From Rhipidocladum racemiflorum (taxonomy: Eukaryota > Streptophyta > Magnoliopsida > Poales > Poaceae): 64,000 bases of DNA. Positions 42,141-53,404 of this stretch are shown here, piece by piece. The DNA lies in contig JAYEVF010000027.1 in the NCBI GenBank assembly GCA_036346355.1, forward strand, positions 1,612,001 to 1,676,000. The letters run 5' to 3'. Position 1 is the first letter of the stretch. Each line of letters opens with the position of its first letter. The position numbers and the translations under genes are program-made. Under the pieces are notes generated by a model. It was given only the letters and a program-made list of their open reading frames with translations, was not told where the DNA came from and ran no database searches.

Positions 42141-44394
42141 TGATACAATTGATGATTAAATAATCATTTTTTATTCGTGAAATTAAAAAATATACCGCAA
42201 ATATTTTTTTTGCAATACTAGCAAAAGATATAAAAGAATTAATTAAATGTCCACGTGGCACGATAGATGGACAGTTTTGCAAAAAAATATTCGCGGTATA
42301 TTCTTTAATTTCATGAATAAAAAATAATTATTTATAAAAAAAATCCTCAATGCTCACCCTGCTCCCTCTCTTTCTCTCCCGTTCCCTCTCTCTCTCTCTC
42401 TCTCTCTCTCTCCTACTCCCTCTTTCTTTCTCCCTCTGTTTCTCTCTCTCCACGCCAGTTGCGCCATATCATTGTGACTACTTTTCAGTCAAGCCAGGTC
42501 ACCGCGATTGACCGCCAATCGTGCAGGTCACCGCGACTAGCGATTTATCGTGCTAGGTCACCACGACAGATGACCAATTGTAACATCACAAAATTTGGGT
42601 TTTCAAAAATCTTTTGTTTAGTTTAGCTTTCCAAAAAATTTCGTTGATTCTCTCGCGTTAATAAAGCCTAATTTGGAATTTTCTAAAGCTAAAACAATTT
42701 AATTAGACTATTTTATACTTCAAATAAAATAAATCTAGTTTTATTTGGGTTTCTTGTGCTTCAAAGAACTTTTCTGTATTTTCTGAGATTTTTTCGGAGC
42801 TCGTTTGCTATTTACTGGATTTATTTGGAATTGATTTGCATTATGTTATTTATGGAATTAATTAAATATTTGGAAAGTTTATATGAAGTTTTGTTGAAAA
42901 TATTTTATTTGAGTTCAAAATGTCTCAAAATATTTTCTAGAATTTTTCTGGTATTTTTATTGCCCTAAACAAATTAGTTTTATTTTTAAAATTTATTTTA
43001 ATTCGAAAATTGCTGAAAAATCCGGATTTGCTTTGGCCCTAATCTTCTTCTCCTCCTCCCGCTGGCCCACCCCACCATCCCGGCCGCTTCCTCCGCGCCA
43101 GGCCGCCTCCAGCCCACCTTCTCTCACGCTTTGCCGGTTGGGCCGAGCCAACCCACCGCACACTAGCAGGCCGCCTCGCGTGAGCGCGCGCACCTGGGCC
43201 GCGCCCCCGCCTGGGCCACGTGTCAGCGTGGGGAAGAGCCGCGCCCCCACCTCGATCTCGCCCATGCCGATCGGACGACCCACGAGCGGCCACGTCACCG
43301 GTTTCTTGTGCTGTGCTCATAAGGTGCTCGATCTGGGTCTAGTTCAATCCAAACTCCTCCAAAAGTTGATTTTCTTGACCTAGCCGCCTCCCCAACCCTT
43401 TGTAGACCTGCCATGACCCCCTCCCATGCTTATGCAACCTCAAGGACACCTCTAAACCCTAGAAAATTCATTCGTCATCCTCCCGAGCACCGCCCCACAC
43501 CGGCCGGTTTTGGCATCGCGTTCCTCGCTGTCTCATCGAGTTTTTCTAAGATCCAACTGCATCACCTCGTGCCCCATGGTACCATCTATCTCCCCTCCAA
43601 ATTTGGTATAATTTCGTCCACGAAATCAAAAGTTATGCCCGTTTCAATCTCAAATCTTATCGATGCCCGTTCTCCCTCGTTTTTACGATTTTGACCGTGA
43701 AATGTTTACTATAGACTTATCTTGATGTCCTCTACACGTTTCTCACCCTAACTCAAGGTTTTGCCCTCGAGATTTGCGCAGAAAAATCATCTTCTCTGAT
43801 CATACTACGTTGCAGACAGCTGAAACTTCCTCGCGCGTTCCCTGTCGATCCAAAAGGTAAAACTCAAATCCACTTGCGTAACTTTGTGTCTTAGGGTCCC
43901 AAATAGCTCTCTGTAAAATTTGGTTAAGTTTCATGCATTATTCTAAAAGTTATAGCCGTTTGATCTATTAGCTTCGAGAGCCATTCATCGGCAGTTTGAG
44001 ATCAATCCGGTGGGTCGCCACCAAATCCGCCTATGCTGTTGAGTTTGTCTCGACACATTCTACGCGATGCTCACTTCCCCCTTTGTTGTCCCATCCACCA
44101 AAATTTTTAATATTCATCGGCCGCCGCCTTTTTATCGCCGCCGCACGTCGTTTTTTGCCGCCACCCAATTTAGTTCACTTTGGCCATGTTGTCCCATCCA
44201 GTGGGTCATCATTTACTGTTTAGTCCATCTTTGGAGTACATTTGGTCTTCGGTTGCCAGCAAAGCCACAATCTAACATCTAACTGTCATTTTTCGATCTA
44301 GTTCCTTCGGTATTGGATCTTGTTGTGGTTAGCCATCCCTGGTAGCGTTTTATCGCGGCCATATCGTTGCACCGATAGTCGATACCTTATTTGA

Positions 44395-44510
44395 TAAACA
44401 TCCTGTCATCACTTCACCTTCGCCGTTAACGTTTCGCTGCCAACGTTCCACCGTTAATGTTTCACTGTTAACGTTACGCCGTTAATGCTTCATCGTTAAC
44501 ACTTTGCTCT
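44395..44510 (+). repeat. Degenerate CGTTAAYGTTTC repeats
   Basis: Five or six copies of a roughly 16-bp unit around CCGTTAACGTTTCGCTG, CCGTTAATGTTTCACTG, CCGTTAATGCTTCATCG inside the solo LTR. Each contains the palindrome GTTAAC or a variant. Confidence 0.7.
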
Positions 44511-46380
44511 TGTATCGCTGTCATCGCATGCATACATACAAGCAAACGCCCTAGTTCGATGTCATCATCTCTTCTATCACCCTATTGTGGTCTGAACCCA
44601 TCCCTTGTGAGTCCAGCCTTATCTTTCTATCATCTGCAATCCGAACCAAAACCTAACTTAAGGCCGGTTCATTGGACTGAGTTCATCGTGAGCCGTGTTG
44701 CCATCATTGTGATCTTTCTCGTTGCATCAACTGTAGTAAGATATTTGTGCTCTGTCTTATTACATATCGTCACCACCTTGTCATCGTCAAGTCTCTTCAT
44801 TGATGTATGACCGAACCCCATATCGACTCGCGGTGGATGTCAATTCCACTTGTCGATGTCTTATCCCTGAACATCTAATCCGCTATTACCCTAGATTTCA
44901 TTCGTGGACTTGGTCGATAGACTGTTGGCCATGTCATATCCTTATGCTCAGATTCAATCTATCAGTCCACCTCTCTTTTGTTTGACTGTGTATTGGTTTA
45001 GTCAACAAAAGTCAACATCGAGCATCAGTTTAGTTCATTGTGAACTAACATACCTTTATGGACCCAGTCTATAGATCGAGAGCTCATGTGTCATTGTCTG
45101 TCCAATCAAGATAATAACTTCAGAAAAAAATATTCTTCGAAATATTATCCTTTCTTTCCCAGTTATTAGTCTTTCCCTTTTCGACGTTTTTCCGAAAGCC
45201 CGTTCTCTTTTGTCTAAACCTCCAGTTTAATCCATTCAAGTTCCTAATTTCATCTAAACCGTTGTGGCCCAATGCTATCCGTTCTTAATCTGAGGTTTAT
45301 TTGATTTATCTTTTGAGCTGGTTTGTATTTGCTTTTTCTTTAATCATTAGATGTGCCGTCCGGAAGTCGTTCGAAGGAGCTGAGGACCAAGGAAGTGGAG
45401 ATTGAAGATCGAGAATCAAGGATCGAAGATAGATAAAGAGTATAGAACAGTTAAAATAGCAAGGGCCAGGCAAGTCGTGCTTTGACCATATTGATCCCAT
45501 GTTTCAAAATTATGTTGTTTCAAATTACTGCATGGTAGTTCAAGTTAAACTATTTTCAATTAATTTGGGATTAGATAATCAACCTATTTGAGTTATGCCA
45601 CCTTGTTTAATTATTTGTATGCACTAAATCATTTTGTCACCCTAGATTGTGGAATAATAGTTGGCTATAAATACTTTGCCAACCTGGGTTAATTATACCG
45701 TTAATAGTTGCTTAGTCATGCAACGTACCATTGGCATCATTTTGGAAATACAAAGGTCAATATTAATTAATGTAATATGCAATGTATTTTGAAATGGTGT
45801 GACGTGTTGCCGACACGATGATGTTGATATGTGGAGGCCTTCGTGCTTCTTCAAGGATGTTGAGTTGTTGTTGGTATTGTGTTGCGCAATAATCAACTGG
45901 GGTGATAAAATAATTTGGACTGGGGCAGGTGGCAAGAATTATAGTGAGCCAGATTGGCGGTGGGGATTGTATGAAACATGATATTTATAAGAGAGATGGT
46001 GAGGTGGATTTCTATGAGAGTATTGATGTAAGTCTTGCCCTGGTCAGTTAAGGACTTAACCTTGCAAGAATTTGAACTGAGTCAAACATACAACCACAAG
46101 TCTGGAATAGGACAGACCTAGCTGATTAATTTGTGATGTCTAGATTTTGGTACTGTCGTGGCGGTGTGAGTTCCGGGTTTACGGGTAGACTCACATGGCG
46201 CAAGACAGGGGTCCTGATTGTGGTAACCAGTCCCTTCAGTGTTGAAACCTTAGCGAGCAGTACCGGGTTTAGACAGAGCATTGTAAAGGCTTTGTTATGA
46301 TCACTCATTTGCATACTCTTGTTTGGCGATTTACGACTGACGTGATGAGTTGATTGTATCTTTTGGGTAAAGTGTATAAC

Positions 46381-46410
46381 CTCTGCAGAGTGTCAAACCT
46401 ATTCGAATAG
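46381..46410 (+). other. LTR palindrome module
   Basis: CTCTGCAGAG, eight bases, CTATTCGAATAG. Relative to the 4300 copy, arm position 4 is T instead of A and its partner is A instead of T. Confidence 0.6.
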
Positions 46411-47086
46411 CTATGTCCGCGGTACTGAACAATGCTCGAGGATTACAGTCAAGGGTTAGTTTTTCATAAAAGTGAAATTGAGCTTGGAGACATTTTGCCT
46501 GTGGAAAAGTGATAACTGGTTAAGGATGTGATATGTTTTACTTGTGAAACAACTGTTAAATCTATTACTATTATTATTTGTTTTACTGCTTTACAATCTA
46601 TTATGTTTATTTGTGAATGTTGCTTTACCGCAAAATAACCATTCAGCCTATCACTTAGAATAAGCCATGCATATAATTATTAGATTTGCATTCTATGCAT
46701 AACTTCCTGAGTGCTTTATGTACTCACCCTTTGCAACAAACAAATCACCAGTGAGTAAAAGTCTACACCATCGAAGATGGAGTTACGAGAAGAGGCGATT
46801 ATCTAGGAGTTGAACCTTGTCAGTTGCCTGTGGTATATTGATGGGATTCAACGACGTTCTTCGTTTCGCTGGTGCTTATTTATATTATTCCGCTGTGTAT
46901 GATTGTGATATTTCATCTATGTTGAGATTGTGTGCACTAGTGTGATCCTGGACTAGTGCAGAATACACAGAGGGTCCGGATTTGTATATTTGGGTCCCGA
47001 CATCAATCTTGCAAAAAAAAAATAAACAAGATATATTTTTGTATTTCACGTGGAAAAAAATATTATTTAAAAAAAATCGCAAGACA

Positions 47087-47552
47087 GCTAGGGTTACTGA
47101 AGCAAAAAAAATATTCTAACCTTCTTTCAAAAGAAGCACCATGACACATCCCTTGCACAAATTATGAACAAATGATAAAAAAGTTTTTAGAAGAACTTGT
47201 TTCACAAAACTACAGGTTTTTTTATATAAATTATCAGAAAACTATAAATTTTATCTTCTATTTTAAAACTATAGATTTTAGGAGAACTTGTATCACAAAA
47301 CTATAGGTTTTAGAATTAATCATTTCTGACAATATCATTCAGCAAAAAGAAATGTAAACCTTGGTCGCCAATCTCATATATCTGTAATCGGCAGCACCTC
47401 ACCATGGAAAAACAAACAAAACAGTCACCCATTCTCTCACTGGCATTCCTTCTACAGAGAAGAAGGAAAAAAGAACTGCTTTCTTGCATACTGTCAGGGA
47501 AGAAGCAGAACCACTAAGAAGTAATATATTGAAATTAGACCATACATAGCAC
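47087..47552. other. Intergenic, with a short duplicated segment
   Basis: TTAG.AGAACTTGTWTCACAAAACTAYAGGTTTT occurs near 47187 and 47277. Nothing coding is recognised. Confidence 0.5.
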
Positions 47553-47557
47553 ATAGC

Positions 47558-49414
47558 TGTAACGGACCGCCTTTTCAGGGGTGCGTTTAACAGCCACGAC
47601 AGCCACCCAGGATGTTTGGCTGCCGGGAAAACAAGTATATCTTGCCAGGCAAAAGATAAATACAACTGCTTTTACTGAATATAAGGCCTAGCGGCCAAGT
47701 TTTACAAAAGAGGCGCAGCAGGGCCCAAATATTACATTACCAAAACGCCGCACAGGCAGGCCTGAGCAAAAGACCAAGACCTTAGAACCAAACCAACTCG
47801 CCATCTACGATCTCTTGATATGCTCCAGCTTCTTGCATCTCTGAAAGGGTCGGGGTTTGCAAGGGTGAGTACGGGAGTACTCAACAAGCCGTACAGAGAA
47901 CTCTGAATACTATATGCAGGGAAATAATGAATGGGAGGGACAGGTAAAGTATTTGGATGCAGTTTTCTTTTCCAACTCATTTTACATTTGAAGCACAAAC
48001 CATAATAATAGTAAAAAGGGGGTCATTCACAAAGTTACCACCATTAAGCCAAATTCTCCAAAATTTCACCAAAGAACTATCTTGAGCTCGGTTACGGGTG
48101 TCACCCCAGTTCAAACTTAGCTTCATTAACCGGAAGCATGGCGTATTCGAATACCATTTAATTTGACTCTGCAGAGCTGCTCAGCTTTACCCACAAGATA
48201 TCTACGACCGTTAATGCCATGCGCAAATTTACATGCAACTTAAATGCATGCGGCCGGGCCGAGACCATCACAGCCTTTTGATTGAACATCCCCATGGTAG
48301 CTCCTACCCGATAGGTACTCGGGCCCACCGTCCTTGGGACCCCACTGGCCAACGCAGGAGCCATGATTCCAAGACTGAGTGGGCAACCTACGTTGTGAGA
48401 ACCGGCGAATGGCACCACACTAGCCCATTCCCGTTCCACCAAACCCGCCAGTCATTCCCCTACTGGAAATGGCTGCTCCCCATTCTCCACAAGAATGGTA
48501 CCACCAAACATGTAGGTATTCATAGGGGATGAACAATGTACTAAGCCATGTCGGGAAACGGTTCAACTGAATTGACCGCTCCCAACCTGTGGTTGAGCGA
48601 AAACTTAAGTTATTTACTTTGCTCAAGGGGGTTTTAGCCTTATAATTGCCAAAGACCAAGCCATCAGACCATCCACCAACCAATCCGGTACCAACTGTAC
48701 CAGCCACCACAACCATCCATGGCGTTAATCATCAACCGGGGATCGGACTCACATCCATCTCGTGGCTAGTCCAATATTGTCCCCCTGACCGTAGCACATT
48801 TAAACAGAAGTCCGAGCCAACTGCTCGCCAACACTTTATTTCTCATTTAAAAGATTTTGAGTGAACTAATATAGATTAATGATACGAACACCCTTACTAT
48901 TTAGGGTTATCAAAGGGTTACAAAGGATCGAATATGGCTCAATATTTTTCAAGGAAGTTCCATGAACAAATCAGCATTATCTAGATAGCATGTCATTCTA
49001 AAATAACAGTTTTCAATATTTCAACATACAGCAAAATAATGCAATAGAAATTTAAATACTATAATATCATGACAATTGGGTTCAACATGATCAAAGACGT
49101 GCGGCTTGCCTTGCTCGGCGATCGGATCGGTTGAACTGTAGTCGACGTAGTCGTTCTATGCTCCTGTCGGGTCCGGTTCCTGCTCCGGGTACTGCGGCTG
49201 CTCCGGGAATTGTCCAACAGTCGGATCTAACGCAAAAAGGACGAATGACAATAAACAAACGAAAAACGAAAAGAAACTTAAATGAAAACGGAAACGGAAA
49301 CCGAAACTGAAACCGGGAACGAAAACGGCCCAAAACCAAAAATCCGGACTTCAAAATCCAAATCAAAAATCAAATTCAAATTTAATTTCATTTTGAAAAT
49401 TTTGGGTCATTTCA
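47558..49414 (-). mobile_element. Solo LTR, 1.86 kb, long-LTR gypsy family
   Basis: TGTAACGGACC at 47558 to GGGTCATTTCA at 49414, flanked by a perfect ATAGC duplication (47553-47557, 49415-49419). It contains the palindromes GTATTCGAATAC (48143-48154) and CTCTGCAGAG (48167-48176) and the GGCAAG block (49077-49110, minus). It is the shortest complete LTR of the group. Near 49130-49230 the minus strand encodes a Pro/Glu/Gln-rich stretch (FPEQPQYPEQEPDPTGA) before the block. Confidence 0.93.
48143..48176 (-). other. LTR palindrome module
   Basis: Sense strand: GCTGAGCAGC, then CTCTGCAGAG, twelve bases, GTATTCGAATAC. First arm base is G with partner C, the reverse of all other copies. Confidence 0.6.
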
Positions 49415-49419
49415 ATAGC

Positions 49420-50032
49420 TATCATATAATAGGTTGAGGTAACAAAACCTGCTAAAAGACTATTGTTTTCTGCAAGTGCATTTTTTATTCCTGTAGCATA
49501 CAATCGGAACCATGATAGGAGAGAAAAGGGGCAAAAGGAGGGAGGCTAAGAGGAGTAACGGCTAGTTATTGGCATCAGAGCTGGTAGCAACAACAGGCTT
49601 GCTCACAAATCATAGATCCCAACTTGCTCACACGGATAAAGGGAACGAGCGACTTCAAATTACAACATCTTTTTATAATTGCAGAGATAGCGCATGATTT
49701 CTCTAGGAAATATAGATGCTAGCCACGGCGGAGAGGATCTTAACAGGAGATGTAGATGCTAGCTGTAACCTTACATGATGTGTGAATCAAAATGGGATTT
49801 CCCCCTATCCACCGCTGTCGGTGAAGACGGAGCATACAATCGGAAGATCTAGTGGCTGCCACTCGAAGAACTTGAGATCGATGGCCCTAACGTAGCACTA
49901 GCTGTCATGGCACAGGGCACTCGAGGTTCTTTCATGTTTTCTACAACTGTATTTAATTCATTAATACATGAACCATGATGTTCAACCACAAGTTGAGGTT
50001 CTTTACTGCATTTTGCTTGTGCATTGGTCCAG
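49420..50032. other. No gene recognised
   Basis: Non-coding host-like sequence with no element termini that I can identify. Confidence 0.5.
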
Positions 50033-50046
50033 GCCCTGGTGGAATT

Positions 50047-50165
50047 GAGATCCTCTAACGTCGATTGTTTGACGTTGAGTCACTGATATGTGGGCCCAAC
50101 AACACGTGGGGCCCACATGTCAGTGACTCAACATCAGAGGACACAACGTCAGAGGATACTCTCCC
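50047..50165. mobile_element. Small hairpin MITE with 14-bp flanking repeat
   Basis: 119 bp that folds on itself: GACGTTGAGTCACTGATATG and GGGCCC on the left mirror GGGCCCACATGTCAGTGACTCAAC on the right, with TCCTCTAACGTC/GACGTYAGAGGA at the ends. GCCCTGGTGGAATT (50033-50046) and GCCCTGGTGGAACT (50166-50179) flank it. Confidence 0.75.
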
Positions 50166-50179
50166 GCCCTGGTGGAACT

Positions 50180-50781
50180 CATACAGCACTTGCAACCCAT
50201 TGGAAATATTTCCTGTGCCGACAGAAAAAGAAGAGTTAATTTCAATAGTATTAGTAAGCAATATATCAGGTTCTGTAGCAAAACAATGTATTATCAATCA
50301 CAAAGACAAAATCCATGACAATGTCAATTTCAGAACTAGCAAATTCTTTGGCAACCAAACAAGATTTTGCTTTGTCTCATAATTCCATTTCCAGGTTATA
50401 GTTTCTCGGGCAAATAAACAAAAAAATTGAATTGTAGTCCAATTTCAATTATACAAGAATTAGAAGTAGGACTCAAATTACAGAAGCTAAATCAAGTTCA
50501 GGGATCTAAACATAAACAGACCTTTACAGAAATCGTAAAATGCAAAAGAATCACTGCCAAATGGGTCCCGTCCTCTGTTACAGAATAGGAGTTGGTTTAG
50601 CCGTGATGTTCAATGTAGATCAAGTACTTAGGGTATTTTGCCGGCATTAGCTCAAGAGCTAGTTAATTTCTTCTTCATTCTAATCTCCTGAGTTCTTGTT
50701 CGTCTGATCTAGATCTAGTACTGTAACTTGTATCTACAACATTCTTTTGGAACAGAACCCCATGTAAATAGGGTTCCTAAC
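50180..50781. other. No gene recognised
   Basis: Non-coding sequence between two MITEs. Confidence 0.5.
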
Positions 50782-50784
50782 TAA

Positions 50785-51054
50785 GAGCATCTCCAAGAGG
50801 GGCTCTAAATATGGCCCTAACTTGAATTATAGGGCTTTTAGAGGAAAAGATCAACTCCAGCAAGGACCCTAAATTGTTTTAGGGCCCATGGGAGAGTAGC
50901 TATATTTAGCAACTCTGTGATTGAGCCCTATCTTCATTGAGTTTTAGGGCCTAATTGCTGGAGTGAATATTTCATTGGAGCCCTAAATCTAATTAGTTGG
51001 GGTCCTAAATTAAAATTTAAGGCTCATTTTTAGGGTCCTCTCTTGAAGATGCTC
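50785..51054. mobile_element. Tourist-like (PIF/Harbinger) MITE
   Basis: 270 bp. Terminal inverted repeats GAGCATCTCCAAGAGGG and its partner GAGCATCTTCAAGAGAGG (from the right end), flanked by TAA on both sides (50782-50784, 51055-51057), the target preference of PIF/Harbinger. The interior is built from GGGCCCTAAA-type repeats in both orientations. Non-coding. Confidence 0.88.
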
Positions 51055-51227
51055 TAAGTAGAATTCCGAGATATTACGTTGATTAAAGTAGGAAGGTTTC
51101 CCAGCCTCTCCTCGCGCCACGTCGCCCCGTGCGTCCCGTCTGTCCAATCGTCAGCTTTCAACGGCCAGATTATTCCTCCCGAGCAGTCAGCTTAAAAGAA
51201 TTTCTTCTCGGTCCACTCGGCGCTATG

Positions 51228-51353
51228 GGCTGCGTGGCGCAGCGGCAAAGTTGCTCGCCTCCACGCCCGCAACATAGGTTCAAGCGCGGCTATGAGACCC
51301 TCCCTTAAGAGTATGCTACAATGTAACATAAAAAATGATTCTAAAGTGCATAC
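51228..51353 (+). mobile_element. tRNA-derived SINE head, truncated
   Basis: Box A TGGCGCAGCGG (51235-51245) and a B-box-like GGTTCAAGCGC (51277-51287) are 31 bp apart, as in an RNA polymerase III promoter of a tRNA-related SINE. It does not fold as a working tRNA. The 3' part is missing where the LTR at 51354 begins. Confidence 0.55.
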
Positions 51354-53171
51354 TGTGACAGTCCTATGATCAGTAGATAGCACGCACTTCCACAAATTGA
51401 AATCACAACCATACATAATATTTTAATTTCATATAATAGCGGAAGTATTGATACAATATGACCTGTAAGGTCGATTAGAATACATCGGACGAATTAGAAG
51501 TCTTGTAGTGTGCCATATAATCCTTAGGCAACTGACAAGATATAAACTCCATATAAAATCATCGTCATAATTCCCGTAACCTGCGTCAAAGTATGGTTTT
51601 GAGGGCTATTCTATTTCTGCACCTAAAAACAACAATAATAACAAGGGGGAATACATTGCGTACTCAACAAGACTAGTAGTCTTTGTAAACATATAATAAA
51701 TGCAGGTTGTATCAAGATAAAGGCTACTACGATTTATTTTTCCTAGGGCCAAAGTGTATTGTAACTATAGAATAATAGATTGAAAGCAAAATTTATAAAT
51801 TTTTTTGATAAATATATAAAATAACAAGTATGTAAACATACAGGTAACAAGTAAGAATGATATAAAAGTAATAAAAGACTCACAGTCCTTCATAAGTTGA
51901 ATCGTTCAATCCAAACATATGAAATAAAATCTAACATCAGTTTTCTTGCCAATACATGGTACAACAGCTGAATTCAATCTTGCCAACATATGTGAAGCAT
52001 TGAATCATCTGTAGGGGTAAACTGACCAATAAAAATATCAAAACATCTAACTATGTGATGACTTTACCAAGTGCTCTTGATTGCAAGCACGACTAATTGA
52101 TTAGTTTTAACTCTGCAGAGGTGTACAACTTTACCCATAAGGAATGATCAACTATTTGTGCAATCGATAATTAACACACTTCCTTTGGTGTGCCGCACAG
52201 AGATCATACATAACCGTTATATTATTCAAACCTATCTTTGCACCAGCCCGGTGATGTTAAGTCCCTGCTATGGTAGAAACAAACAATCACTTGAAATATA
52301 AATCTTTTGAGCTTAATAAAAGAACAATGTTTCTCCCCATTGCCAGGCATACACCGTTGCATCGGTATGCATTTACCCACAAGTCACATGGGACAGCCCC
52401 TTACAAGCAAACTCGGCAGAATTTACTGCTTGTACTACTTCAGCCTTCCAACGTATAAAGCTAGTTTCAAATAAGTTAATAGGTTAAGGTAGTTCCATAC
52501 TTGCCCTCATGGATGTACGGTTATCTTGGCATGAAAACAACACAATAGTTCAGTCCTTGATCGACCCGGGCAATAAATCTCCCCCTATCTATGTGCATAT
52601 TATTCGGATATTACCAATAATCGCCCGCGTCAAAATCATAGTTTTATTTTCAGAAAAAGAAAATATCAATAATCACAATGTTCCAACTTGCTCATGATTA
52701 AAGTTCATCATGTCGAACATTTTAATTCAATATGTCAAATGTTTAAATTCATTACGAATAGTAAAACCATCTGTTCTTATCCCAATCTAAAGCATGGCTA
52801 AGCAGATGCATGTAATAAGCGAATATACCCATTTTGACATCATTAAGTGTCCATCCACAATCTAGGGTTATCAAGGTTCACATGACAATATTGATTAAGT
52901 AAATCCTATCAATGAAGGTTATATCTACCAGTACCCATAAAATAGTAATTTTATAAAATATAGCGCATGCATGCAAGTTTTAATCAATTTTTCTTTTCAT
53001 TTCTTTTTAACTGGGATCAATATGATCAAGGGGGTGCTTGCCTGGATGATTGTTGTCTTCAGTGACGAAGTCAAAGTTGTAATTTGTTGTCGATGATGAC
53101 AACGTCATAAACGTCGGAGTCTACACATCATTCAACGAGAAAGATAACAAATAGCAAATTGAAACTTTCAA
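51354..53171 (-). mobile_element. Long-LTR gypsy fragment (LTR truncated at its 5' end)
   Basis: Begins TGTGACAGTCC on the plus strand, the complement of an LTR 3' end. It carries CTAATTGATTAG (52093-52104), CTCTGCAGAG (52111-52120) and the GGCAAG block (53012-53042), all in minus orientation. It stops where CACTA sequence starts; the promoter half is missing and no second target duplication is visible. Confidence 0.8.
52093..52120 (-). other. LTR palindrome module
   Basis: Sense strand: CTCTGCAGAG, six bases, CTAATCAATTAG. Arms as in the 4300 copy, centre CA as in the 15464 copy. Confidence 0.6.
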
Positions 53172-53400
53172 CACTACAGGAAACAACAATATTTTCGTTG
53201 GCCATAAACCGACGAAAATGAAGCTAAAACCGACAAAAATAGCTATTTTCGACGGCAAATCGACAAAAATAAGCTGACGAAAGTTACCTGACGAAAATAG
53301 CCGTATTTTCGACGGCAACCGACGAAAATAATCGTATTTTCGATGGCCGAGTCAGCCGTCGAAATTAATGGCCATGACCAGTCGTCGACCATTTCGACCG
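53172..53400 (+). mobile_element. CACTA (En/Spm) transposon terminus
   Basis: CACTACAGGAAACAACAATA is a typical CACTA terminal sequence. It is followed by at least eight subterminal repeats of TTTTCGACGGC or CCGACGAAAAT in both orientations, the normal transposase-binding layout. The opposite terminus is not found, so this is a truncated end. The right boundary is approximate. Confidence 0.8.
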
Positions 53401-53404
53401 ACCC

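Larger units (their letters stand above)
42579..47002 (+). mobile_element. Solo LTR, 4.4 kb, inserted in the foldback element
   Basis: TGTAACATCAC...GGGTCCCGACA, 4,424 bp. The flanks CCAAT (42574-42578) and TCAAT (47003-47007) differ at one base. The other arm of the foldback shows the uninterrupted target was GACCAATCTTGC, confirming the duplication with one later C-to-T change. A GC-rich promoter-like part lies at 43040-43310. The GGCAAG block (45469-45499) and palindromes CTCTGCAGAG (46381-46390) and CTATTCGAATAG (46399-46410) are present. It is about 1 kb longer than the 14777 solo LTR. It contains no recognised coding sequence beyond the possible LTR small ORF. Confidence 0.93.
41304..47080. 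mobile_element. Large foldback element, interrupted by a solo LTR
   Basis: Leaving out the LTR at 42579-47002, about 1.35 kb remains. It is a near-complete inverted repeat: GCGATTTTTTTTAAATAAT at 41304 mirrors ATTATTTAAAAAAAATCGC ending at 47080. The mirror holds inward through the CGTGAAAT.CAAAAATATAT block, the GCAAGATTGGTCATCTGTCGCG block, the GTCGCG/ACCGCG-rich part and the GA-rich (left) or CT-rich (right) microsatellite, up to a centre at about 41830-42125. Within each arm the same block is repeated in alternating orientation. The flanks share AAGACA directly abutting both ends (AAGACAGC if the boundary overlaps). It has no coding sequence. The class is uncertain: a foldback/MITE-like element. 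Confidence 0.85.

Noticed and set aside
51228..51300. tRNA gene
   Set aside because: A and B boxes are present, but the acceptor and anticodon stems do not pair as a tRNA; a SINE head fits better.
52270..52697. Two 62-codon plus-strand frames
   Set aside because: They are antisense to an LTR fragment, with no domain, start context or conservation in sibling LTRs.
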